Assembly (NCBI GenBank): GCA_024224995.1
Contig: JAAENB010000743.1
Span: forward strand, 1 to 43,963
Direction: 5' to 3'
Origin: a bacterium
GTDB taxonomy: Bacteria; Spirochaetota; UBA4802; UBA5550
DNA length: 43,963 nucleotides
Numbering within the stretch: the stretch's first letter is position 1; each line of letters starts with the position of its first letter. The notes beneath the pieces were generated by a model. That model did no database searches, was not told where the DNA came from, and saw only the letters and a program-made list of their open reading frames with translations. Positions 1-6,527 of the stretch are shown one piece after another. Both the position numbers and the translations under genes were made by a program.

Positions 1-51
1 GATACAGTACCACGAAGCGGGGTGCGACCCCTGCGAGGGGAAAAACACGTC

Positions 52-193
52 AGAAACTAAATTGTATTGCGATCTGCATCTGGCCTGGAAGTATCCCTCT
101 TCTAAATGTGAGGACTGTTTGACCGAAGGGAGTTCCGCAGCATTTAGAAGAGGGATACTTCCAGGCCCGCGCACAAACAAAATTAAGTTTCTT
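52..193 (+). repeat. Palindromic intergenic element, family 1, copy 1
   Basis: A perfect 27-bp inverted repeat (82-108 with 141-167) encloses a 32-nt loop at 109-140 that begins TGAGGACTGTTTGA and ends AGTTCCGCAG. Outside the stem, AGAAACTAAATT on the left and an imperfect mirror (AATTAAGTTTCT) on the right bound the element. Similar loops and flanks recur at 8076-8163, 36983-37130, 40469-40586 and 40678-40765 with different stem sequences. No gene is visible in 1-289 apart from this element; the stretch after it must contain the promoter of the following operon, but I see no convincing -35/-10 pair. Confidence 0.85.
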
Positions 194-289
194 AAGAGCT
201 TCCACCTGTTAAAACTTTTTACTACCGGGCGTTAAGTTCTGGACAAGACAGCCGTTTTATTCTATTGTTTCCGGCAGGGGGCAATAATT

Positions 290-838
290 ATGAAGATAAC
301 TATTTTGAACGGAAACCAGGGCAAAAATACGGCCTTTGATAAATATTGTATCACCCTAACCCGGGAACTTGAAAAAAACGATCACACCGTAACGGTTTAT
401 GATCTGAAAAAAATGAACATAAAATCCTGCACCGGCTGTTTCGGCTGCTGGGTAAAAACCCCGGGCGAATGCGTGCTTGCTGATGATGTGAGGGAGGTGC
501 TCAAAAGTTATGTACATTCCAACCTGATTCTTCTGGCCTCACCCCTGGCAATGGGATTTACCTCTTCGCTGTTGCGAAGTGTCCAGGAGAAGTTCATTCC
601 CCTGATCCTCCCTTTTACGAAAATTATCAACCATGAATTACACCACCCCGCGCGCTATGATTCTCTTCCGCTCATGGGCCTGGTATACGAAAAAGAGGCA
701 GATACGGATAGTGAAGATTTAACCATTCTTGAAGATCTTCATCACCGTGCTGCCATTAATGCTCATTCAAAGCTTGTTCTATTCAAAGGAATTGAAAACC
801 CTGTCCTGGAGGTGGTACATGAAATTAACAGTATTTAA
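290..838 (+). CDS. Iron-sulfur flavoprotein (flavodoxin-fold FMN reductase family), first copy
   Basis: 182 aa. The N-terminus (KITILNGN) is the FMN phosphate-binding start of the NADPH-dependent FMN reductase/flavodoxin-like fold. A compact cysteine motif follows at C47, C50, C53 and C61 (CX2CX2CX7C). This matches the [4Fe-4S] motif of iron-sulfur flavoproteins, so the protein probably moves single electrons between an Fe-S cluster and FMN in the cytoplasm. A run of Gs (AGGGGG) lies about 8 nt before the ATG. The end overlaps the next start by 20 nt, so the two are translationally coupled. The same two-gene unit follows immediately as a second copy. The electron partner is not shown by sequence; the glycyl radical enzyme at the end of the operon suggests a reductive role there, but that is inference. 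Confidence 0.85.
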   Translation: MKITILNGNQGKNTAFDKYCITLTRELEKNDHTVTVYDLKKMNIKSCTGCFGCWVKTPGECVLADDVREVLKSYVHSNLILLASPLAMGFTSSLLRSVQEKFIPLILPFTKIINHELHHPARYDSLPLMGLVYEKEADTDSEDLTILEDLHHRAAINAHSKLVLFKGIENPVLEVVHEINSI

Positions 839-1523
839 CGGGTCTCCCCGTGGAAAGAACGGTAATACCGAAAAAATGCTTGAGTCTTTTTTCAAAGGCT
901 TTTTAGAAAATAACAATAACGAATATGAGACGGTTTATCTTTACAAAGAAAAAGATAAAACCCGTGCGCTTAAAGCATTCAAAGATTCGGAACACAGTAT
1001 CGTGGCCTTTCCTCTTTATTTTGATGCCATGCCTTCGGGAGTAAAAAGTTTCATCGAATCTCTATCTGTTGTGCGGGATCAAAAAGATAAACCGGGAAAA
1101 CAAGCTAAAAAGAGAACAATGGGCTATGTTGTACAATCCGGTTTTCCGGAGGCCCATCAATCCAGGTTCCTGGAGCGCTACTTAAAAAAACTGGCTTCCC
1201 GCCTGGGAGCCGGCTATACCGGGACGATTATCAAAGGCGCCGGTATTATGTTGGAAATACAGCCTCTTGATTCGGCTATGAATAAAAAAACACTGGAACT
1301 CTTCCGGCTCGCCGGAGTTGAATTCGGAAAAACAGGAACCTTCGATCCGGCAATTCTAAAAAAGATCGGTTCCCCGGAAAAGATCCCCCTGTTAATGGGA
1401 CTGCTCATCCGGTTATTCATATTCCTCAAGATTCCTTTTATTAACGGATTCTGGAACAAGCGGCTTAGAAAAAACAATGCCTTTGAAAAACGCTGCGACA
1501 GGCCTTATGCAGCAAAATCTTAA
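819..1523 (+). CDS. Flavodoxin-fold NAD(P)H-dependent FMN reductase-like protein, first copy
   Basis: 234 aa from ATG 819, chosen because GGAGGTGG precedes it and its first residues (MKLTVFNGSPRGKNGNT) are the GSPRxxGNT flavin-phosphate loop of this family; an in-frame ATG at 729 would add 30 residues without a domain. It lacks the cysteine cluster of its upstream partner. The middle (FPLYFDAMPSGVKSFIE) is the usual second flavin-contact region. The last 60 residues are unusual: a strongly hydrophobic stretch around residues 185-207 is followed by a basic tail, which could dock the protein on a membrane or a partner. It overlaps the preceding gene by 20 nt, and that arrangement is repeated exactly at 1536-2757. 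Family call is firm; substrate unknown. Confidence 0.82.
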   Translation: MKLTVFNGSPRGKNGNTEKMLESFFKGFLENNNNEYETVYLYKEKDKTRALKAFKDSEHSIVAFPLYFDAMPSGVKSFIESLSVVRDQKDKPGKQAKKRTMGYVVQSGFPEAHQSRFLERYLKKLASRLGAGYTGTIIKGAGIMLEIQPLDSAMNKKTLELFRLAGVEFGKTGTFDPAILKKIGSPEKIPLLMGLLIRLFIFLKIPFINGFWNKRLRKNNAFEKRCDRPYAAKS

Positions 1524-1535
1524 GGCAGCAGTAGA

Positions 1536-2087
1536 ATGAAGATAACGATTCTGAACGGAAACCCGGGCAGCCAAAATGCCGCCTTTGACCGGATTTGTAT
1601 CGATCTAACCCGGGAGCTTGAAAAACATGATCACTGTGTAACGCTTTTGGATCTGAAAACATTGACCATAAAACCCTGTACCGGCTGTTTCGGCTGTTGG
1701 GTTAAAACACCGGGAAAATGCGTACTTGATGATGATATTGGAGAAGTCCTCGAGAATTATATTAATTCCCGCCTGGTTCTTTTTGCCTCTCCACTGATTA
1801 TGGGATTTCCTTCAGCGCTTTTTCGAAGCGTACAGGAAAAGTTCACCCCCCTGGGGATTCCTTACATGACAATTATCGACAAAGAAATGCATCACTTCTC
1901 ACGATACAAAACCCTTCCCCGGATTGGTGTGTTATATGAAAAAGAGGATAATACCGATGATGAAGACCTGGCCATCCTTGAGGAGAACTATCACCGGACA
2001 GCAATAAATGTTCATGGAAAGCTATTGGTATTTCGTGATATTAAGACAAACATAAGGGATTTGGTCAATGAAATTAATAATATATAA
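1536..2087 (+). CDS. Iron-sulfur flavoprotein, second copy
   Basis: 183 aa, a close paralogue of the protein at 290-838: same start (MKITILNGN), same cysteine motif (C48, C51, C54, C62) in the context CTGCFGCWVKTPG, and same length. The differences are scattered substitutions, as expected for an older tandem duplication rather than an assembly artefact. It starts 12 nt after the first unit ends and overlaps the next gene by 20 nt. Expected role as for the first copy: FMN plus a [4Fe-4S] cluster, electron transfer. The duplication may have produced two electron carriers with different potentials or partners. Confidence 0.85.
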   Translation: MKITILNGNPGSQNAAFDRICIDLTRELEKHDHCVTLLDLKTLTIKPCTGCFGCWVKTPGKCVLDDDIGEVLENYINSRLVLFASPLIMGFPSALFRSVQEKFTPLGIPYMTIIDKEMHHFSRYKTLPRIGVLYEKEDNTDDEDLAILEENYHRTAINVHGKLLVFRDIKTNIRDLVNEINNI

Positions 2088-2757
2088 CGGATCGCCCCGG
2101 GGAAAGAACGGCAATACCGAGAAGCTGCTTGATGCTTTTGTAAGGGGATTTTTGGAAAATAAAAAGAACGAATGCGAGATTCTATACCTGTATAAAGAAA
2201 AAGATAAAAGCCGCGCGGGAGAGGTCTTTAAAAATTCGGAATATAATATCGTGGCATTCCCGCTTTATTTTGATGCCATGCCTTCAGGAGTAAAAAGCTT
2301 CATTGAATCTCTTTTAACGGTAAGGAAAGAACAGGTGGGGGGAAAGAAGAGCATCGGGTATCTTGTACAATCGGGATTCCCTGAAGCGAATCATTCTCGC
2401 TCTGTTGAACGCTACCTGGAAAAGCTGACGCTGCGCTTAGGAGATGTTTATACCGGCACGATTATAAAAGGCGCCGGGATGAAACTGGAAATTGACTCAA
2501 TGGATTCGATTGGGAATAAAAAAACACTGGAACTGTTCTACAGGGCGGGTGAAAAATTTGGCGAATCAGGTTCGTTTGACCCGCAAATAGTAACAAAGAT
2601 CGCCGGCCTGGAAAAGCTGCCCGGTTTTCTATTGCTGCTCCTGAGACTTATGATGTTTCTAAAAGCCGGGCCGGTAAAAGAGTTTTGGGACGAGAGATTA
2701 AAACAAAATAATGCTTTTGAAAAACGTTTTGATCGTCCTTATGACAATAAAGGGTAA
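2068..2757 (+). CDS. Flavodoxin-fold NAD(P)H-dependent FMN reductase-like protein, second copy
   Basis: 229 aa, paralogue of the protein at 819-1523. It keeps the flavin loop (GSPRGKNGNTEKLL), the FPLYFDAMPSGVKSFIESL region, the VQSGFPEA segment and the C-terminal hydrophobic stretch (LPGFLLLLLRLMMFLK). An AAGGGA ribosome-binding site lies upstream of ATG 2068, inside the preceding gene. The stop is only 20 nt before the glycyl radical enzyme start, so all five genes are very likely one transcript. Confidence 0.82.
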   Translation: MKLIIYNGSPRGKNGNTEKLLDAFVRGFLENKKNECEILYLYKEKDKSRAGEVFKNSEYNIVAFPLYFDAMPSGVKSFIESLLTVRKEQVGGKKSIGYLVQSGFPEANHSRSVERYLEKLTLRLGDVYTGTIIKGAGMKLEIDSMDSIGNKKTLELFYRAGEKFGESGSFDPQIVTKIAGLEKLPGFLLLLLRLMMFLKAGPVKEFWDERLKQNNAFEKRFDRPYDNKG

Positions 2758-2777
2758 AATTTAACAGGAGAATTATT

Positions 2778-5777
2778 ATGGCATCGGCAACCAATATCCT
2801 TGCAGCGAATCTCTTGCGGCTCATGGCCGCCAATTTCAAACACCGCTCTTCACTCAACAAATATCTCAAAAGCGATGAAGGCTGGATCAATTTCAGCGTG
2901 GGCTTTAGAACCGAAAACCGGACCGTAGAAGCATCGGTCCGGTTCCACGAGGGAAGCATCGGGGTTTCAAAGACCATCCCGGCAAACATTGACGTAACGC
3001 TCATCTTCGCCGATGAAACTGCGGTCAAAGAAATGCTCAACTCAACTCCCAGTGACGTGCTTAACATGCTTTTAAAAAGCCGCATGCGAACCGAAGGGAA
3101 CATGGCAATCTTAAGCCTGTTCAATTTTTACATCTCTCTTCTCATGGGCAAACGCCATAAAAAAATGGCAGCCAAACAAAAGAAAAAAGCAAACAAAGCG
3201 TTAAACAAAGAAGCAAAAGAAGCAAAGAAAAATCAGCCCGATAATAATTTGCCCGGAGCTCGCAAAAACCAGGAGCACAAAACAGCACGGGTTCGAAAAG
3301 AACGCCTTCGCGGAGAACCGGTAGACAAAGGAGTCAAACACCTTGAAGATCCCTATCTTTCAGCGTACAGCCTTGAAGATTTCCCCCGGCTCCGGGAATT
3401 CCTTGATATACATTTTACCGTACAGCCCGATATTTGCCATGAACGGGCCGAACTTCTCACGGACTGGTACAAAGAACACGGCTTTGAACACGATAACACC
3501 GGCGCTCCCTGGAACCCGGAACTGAGAAACGCCCGGGCCTATAACTCTCTCATGAAAAACCGCGAACCAAAGATCCGCGCCAATGACCTCCTTGCCGGAA
3601 CTACCACCAGCAAAGAGATTGGTGTGGTAATTTACCCCGACGCCCACGGCACTCTCATCTGGGGAGAGTTAAATTCCGCGTCCTACCGCGAGCTGAATCC
3701 CTATACCATTTCACCGGAAACCATATCGGTTTTGCATCACAAGGTTTTCCCCTTCTGGGCAAAACGGAATTTCAGGGAATGGGTCCGGGAGACCCATAAT
3801 AATCCCTTAAGCCAGCGCATGGATGAACGCTTCGCGGTCTATTTCCTGTGGAAGACCGTTTCCCTCTCCCATACCATTGCCGATTTTCCAAAACTGCTCA
3901 AGCTCGGTACCAGGGGAATGATAGAGGAGATCCGGCGCGAGCTCCAAAAAAAACAGAAGTCTTCTGAAAAAGAGAATCTTCTCCGGGGAATGATCCTGTG
4001 CCTGGAAGGGGTCACTGCCTACGCGAAGAATCTTTCGGAGCAGGCCCGCAACGAGGCGGAGAAAGAGAGCGACCCGGAACGGAAGCGGGAGCTGCGGCGC
4101 CTTGCCGATATATGCGCCCGGGTACCGGAGAACCCGGCCCGGACCCTGGACGAAGCGGTCAATGCCGTGTGGATCGGCTGGATAGGGCTTCATATGGAGA
4201 ACACCAATGCCGGGCTCTCCCTGGGACGCATGGATCAATGGTTACAGCCCTATTTTGAAAAGGACATGAAAAAGATAAAATCCGCGGCAAAAAAAGAAGC
4301 CTGTATCCGCTATGCCATAGAGCTCATTGGTTCGTTTTATATGCGCTGCACCGATCATCTCCCCTTAATCCCGGACATCGGCAATTACCTGTTTGGCGGC
4401 AGTTCATCGGATCAGGTTATTACCCTTGGGGGGATTACGCCGTCGGGCGGCGACGCCGTTAATGATATGACCTATATCTTTTTAAAAGTCACGGAGCTCC
4501 TGGGAATAAGGGATCCCAATGTAAACGCCCGCTACGACGCGCGGAAAAACAGCGATACCTATTTAAAACGTTTGTGCGAGGTAAACCTTATTACCGCAGC
4601 TACCCCTTCCATGCATAATGACGAGGCAGTAATGGCCTCCCTGGCGGAATTCAAATTTAAAAAAGCCCATCTCAGGGACTGGTCTGCCACGGGCTGCGTG
4701 GAGCCAACCCTGTCAGGGAAACACATGGGGCATACCAACTGCATGATGATGAATATGGTAGCGGCCCTGGAAATGGCGCTTTACAACGGCAGGCACCCTC
4801 TTATGAATTGGGAGATCGGGGAAAAAACCGGAAGTCCCGAACGCGAAGAGTTTAAAAGCTTTGAAGAGTTTTTTGCCGCCTTCAGCACACACTTTGGCTT
4901 TCTCATAGACAATGCTGTTGATTATAATAACAAACTGGGAGAAGCCCACGGAGCCCTGCGCCCGTCGCCGCTTCTTTCTTCCCTCATTGAGGGACCGCTT
5001 AAAAACGGCAAAGACCTCACCAGGGGAGGGGCCGTCTACAATACTTCCGGCGCTGCCTGCATTGGTCTTGCCGACATTACCGACTCACTCCTGGCAGTAA
5101 AACAGCTGGTGTTCGATGAAAAACGGGTTTCCTTCCGGGAAATAAAAGAGGCCGTCGTTTCTAATTTTGAAAACAACCCGGCGCTCCATGCCCTGGTTAC
5201 CAGGAAGGTTCCCCTGTTCGGTTCCGGGAGTGAGGAGGCCGTAGCTATGGCAAACCGGGTCGCGAAACTGGCTCATGACCGCTACGCTGCCCATACCAAT
5301 TACCGCGGCGGCCCCTATACAGCCGGGTTCTGGTCCATGTCGAATCATGTCGCGTTTGGAACCCTCACCGGCGCCCTGCCTTCGGGCCGTTTGAGCGCTA
5401 AGGCCTTTACCCCGGGGCTTACGCCCGAGCCCCACGCGTCAAAAGACCTGCTTAACAATATCCGGGATGTTGCGGCGCTAAAGCCGGAGTATATGAATAA
5501 TAATATCGCCTTTAACGTGAAGGTAGTTCCCGGCGTGGGGGAGGCGCACGGGAAGATCGTTGATACTATTTTCTCCTACGTGAAGTCTTACTTTGCCCTG
5601 GGCGGGATGCAGATGCAGTTGAATGTGCTTGACTCCGGCGTTATGCGGGATGCCATGCTCCACCCGGAGTTGTACCGGGATTTGCTGGTGCGCATTTCCG
5701 GGTATAACGCCTATTTTGTAACGCTCAACAGGGATATGCAGATTGAGCTTATTGAGCGGGCGGAATATGGGATTTAG
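2778..5777 (+). CDS. Glycyl radical enzyme (GCVE eliminase class) with N-terminal SCP2-like domain
   Basis: 999 aa, preceded by AGGAG. About 810 C-terminal residues form a pyruvate-formate-lyase-type barrel. The thiyl-radical cysteine is C640 in SATGCVEP, with E642 two residues on. GCVE marks the dehydratase/lyase branch (glycerol and diol dehydratases, choline and isethionate lyases), not PFL itself, which has two adjacent cysteines. The glycyl-radical loop is RISGYNAYF with Gly975, 24 residues from the C-terminus. The first ~130 residues resemble an SCP2 sterol/lipid-carrier domain, followed by a Lys-rich linker at about 133-190; no characterised GCVE enzyme I know of has this. No radical SAM activase is visible in the window, although one is obligatory. 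The substrate is unknown; a fatty or lipid-like substrate is suggested by the SCP2 domain and the nearby acyl-CoA genes, but not shown. Confidence 0.88.
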   Translation: MASATNILAANLLRLMAANFKHRSSLNKYLKSDEGWINFSVGFRTENRTVEASVRFHEGSIGVSKTIPANIDVTLIFADETAVKEMLNSTPSDVLNMLLKSRMRTEGNMAILSLFNFYISLLMGKRHKKMAAKQKKKANKALNKEAKEAKKNQPDNNLPGARKNQEHKTARVRKERLRGEPVDKGVKHLEDPYLSAYSLEDFPRLREFLDIHFTVQPDICHERAELLTDWYKEHGFEHDNTGAPWNPELRNARAYNSLMKNREPKIRANDLLAGTTTSKEIGVVIYPDAHGTLIWGELNSASYRELNPYTISPETISVLHHKVFPFWAKRNFREWVRETHNNPLSQRMDERFAVYFLWKTVSLSHTIADFPKLLKLGTRGMIEEIRRELQKKQKSSEKENLLRGMILCLEGVTAYAKNLSEQARNEAEKESDPERKRELRRLADICARVPENPARTLDEAVNAVWIGWIGLHMENTNAGLSLGRMDQWLQPYFEKDMKKIKSAAKKEACIRYAIELIGSFYMRCTDHLPLIPDIGNYLFGGSSSDQVITLGGITPSGGDAVNDMTYIFLKVTELLGIRDPNVNARYDARKNSDTYLKRLCEVNLITAATPSMHNDEAVMASLAEFKFKKAHLRDWSATGCVEPTLSGKHMGHTNCMMMNMVAALEMALYNGRHPLMNWEIGEKTGSPEREEFKSFEEFFAAFSTHFGFLIDNAVDYNNKLGEAHGALRPSPLLSSLIEGPLKNGKDLTRGGAVYNTSGAACIGLADITDSLLAVKQLVFDEKRVSFREIKEAVVSNFENNPALHALVTRKVPLFGSGSEEAVAMANRVAKLAHDRYAAHTNYRGGPYTAGFWSMSNHVAFGTLTGALPSGRLSAKAFTPGLTPEPHASKDLLNNIRDVAALKPEYMNNNIAFNVKVVPGVGEAHGKIVDTIFSYVKSYFALGGMQMQLNVLDSGVMRDAMLHPELYRDLLVRISGYNAYFVTLNRDMQIELIERAEYGI

Positions 5778-5800
5778 TTAAATTAATATTAATATTATAA

Positions 5801-5829
5801 TTGACAAATATTTTCCGGAAAAATATATG
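5801..5829 (+). promoter_or_regulatory. Candidate sigma-70 promoter of the cobalamin-riboswitch transcript
   Basis: TTGACA at 5801-5806 and TATATG at 5824-5829 with a 17-nt spacer, in very AT-rich DNA just after the glycyl radical enzyme stop. A TATAAT also occurs at 5835-5840 but is too far from this -35. The aptamer begins about 25-30 nt downstream, so the riboswitch would sit at the 5' end of the transcript. Confidence 0.55.
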
Positions 5830-5854
5830 GATCTTATAATATAATAAAAGAAAT

Positions 5855-6020
5855 ATTTCAGTATAAGTGAATACGGTGAAATTCCGTAACGGTCCCGCCG
5901 CTGTAATCGGAGACTCAGGGGTTCCTTGCATGAATATGAGTCACTGTCCTGTTTTAACAGGATGGGAAGGCTGAATCCCCGGGGAAGACACGAGAGTCAG
6001 AAGACCTGCTGAGATGTACA
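5855..6020 (+). ncRNA. Cobalamin (AdoCbl-type) riboswitch aptamer
   Basis: The conserved blocks occur in order: ACGGTGAAATTCCGTAACGG and then TCCCGCCGCTGTAA (the P3-P5 core of cobalamin aptamers), AGTCACTGTCCT (B12-box region), a local hairpin CCTGTTTTAACAGG, and the closing segment GAGAGTCAGAAGACCTGCTG that ends nearly every cobalamin riboswitch. It lies upstream of a small peptide gene and a radical SAM enzyme rather than a B12 transport or synthesis gene. With the terminator at 6042-6091 the expected behaviour is termination when cobalamin is bound and read-through when B12 is scarce. Confidence 0.93.
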
Positions 6021-6041
6021 TATACTAAAGAAATTCAATGG

Positions 6042-6091
6042 AAAAGGGTTTCAACCGGGTGACGTATACCTGTGTTGCTGCCCTTTTTTTT
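6042..6091 (+). terminator. Intrinsic terminator, expression platform of the cobalamin riboswitch
   Basis: AAAAGGG (6042-6048) pairs with CCCTTTT (6081-6087). Inside it CAAC pairs with GTTG and GGGT with ACCT around GACGTAT, and the hairpin runs directly into eight Ts (6084-6091). The location 20 nt after the aptamer and 112 nt before the first start codon fits a ligand-controlled terminator. Confidence 0.8.
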
Positions 6092-6100
6092 ATGCCCCCA

Positions 6101-6161
6101 GGGGCTAAAGCCCCACGTTATGAGAAAGGGGATTATTCTTAGCTAAGGGTTAAAACCCTTG
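6101..6161 (+). other. Two short hairpins in the leader between terminator and peptide gene
   Basis: GGGGCTAAAGCCCC and, about 30 nt later, AAGGGTTAAAACCCTT are perfect small dyads between the riboswitch terminator and the precursor gene. They have no U-tract and look like dispersed short-hairpin repeats rather than terminators. Function unknown. Confidence 0.45.
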
Positions 6162-6203
6162 CTATGGCAGGGCCTTATAAATTTAACGATTGGAGGTGTT
6201 AGT

Positions 6204-6308
6204 ATGCAGGATAAAAAATCAGACAGCAAAATTATTGCTATCAGAAAAAGTTGCACTGCAACAGGAACCGGCTTATCTCATTACATCTTAATAAAAGAAG
6301 ATAAGTAG
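6204..6308 (+). CDS. Short precursor peptide of a radical-SAM-modified RiPP (CbpA-like)
   Basis: 34 codons from ATG 6204 to TAG 6306, with GGAGGT at 6192-6197, an excellent ribosome-binding site at the right distance. The N-terminal part is a charged leader (MQDKKSDSKII). The C-terminal part is a compact core, KSCTATGTGLSHYILIKED, with one cysteine in a Thr/Gly/Ala-rich turn. It is the first gene after the cobalamin riboswitch and precedes a radical SAM/SPASM protein, the standard layout of a precursor-maturase pair. From memory it fits the NCBI families for modified peptide precursor CbpA and its maturase CbpB, which I recall as linked to cobalamin riboswitches; I could not check this. The product and its role are unknown; a cobalt/corrinoid-related or B12-starvation function is inference. 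Confidence 0.8.
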   Translation: MQDKKSDSKIIAIRKSCTATGTGLSHYILIKEDK

Positions 6309-6319
6309 TTCTAACCTTT

Positions 6320-6352
6320 GGGCGGTCATTTCACCGGTTGAAATGACCGCCC
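6320..6352 (+). promoter_or_regulatory. Perfect hairpin between precursor and maturase genes
   Basis: GGGCGGTCATTTCA (6320-6333) pairs perfectly with TGAAATGACCGCCC (6339-6352) around a 5-nt loop, 11 nt after the precursor stop. No U-run follows on this strand, so it is not a strong terminator. A stable stem here is typical of transcripts in which a short precursor must be more abundant than its maturase: it can protect the upstream mRNA from 3' decay or cause partial termination. Confidence 0.6.
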
Positions 6353-6373
6353 ATTCAAAAAAGTAGAAGCGAT

Positions 6374-6488
6374 ATCAGGGGATTGGTCTCATCTTTCCGG
6401 AACAGGAGCCAGGACGGCGACGCCCCTGTGTAATTCAGGACGAATTTTCACAGGGGTGGAGGAAAGATGAGACCAATCCCCGAGCGCA
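6374..6488 (+). repeat. Palindromic intergenic element, family 2, copy 1
   Basis: A perfect 21-bp stem (6378-6398 with 6461-6481) encloses a 62-nt loop containing AACAGGAGCCAGGACGGCGA and an inner hairpin CCCCTGTG/CACAGGGG. The flanks are TCAGGG on the left and CCCGAGCGCAC on the right. Two other copies with the same loop and flanks but different stem centres lie at 34764-34867 and 34963-35067. This copy sits between the precursor peptide and its maturase, within the presumed transcript. Confidence 0.85.
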
Positions 6489-6527
6489 CTAAAAAAATAA
6501 TTTAATATAAACGTGGAGAAGAAATCT

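Noticed and set aside
52..193. Treating the family-1 palindromes as ordinary intrinsic terminators
   Set aside because: They have no U-tracts, loops of 32-38 nt that are conserved, and conserved outer flanks beyond the stem.
2648..3124. 158-codon minus-strand open frame
   Set aside because: Antisense to the flavoprotein and glycyl radical enzyme genes, with composition set by the opposite strand.
2778..5777. Calling the enzyme pyruvate formate-lyase
   Set aside because: The active-site motif is GCVE with a single cysteine plus Glu, typical of dehydratases/lyases; PFL has two adjacent cysteines.
5835..5840. TATAAT at 5835 as the -10 of the riboswitch promoter
   Set aside because: It is 28 nt from the only good -35 (TTGACA at 5801); TATATG at 5824 has correct spacing.
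6204..6308. Calling the peptide a six-cysteine (SCIFF) or multi-Cys RiPP
   Set aside because: It has only one cysteine.
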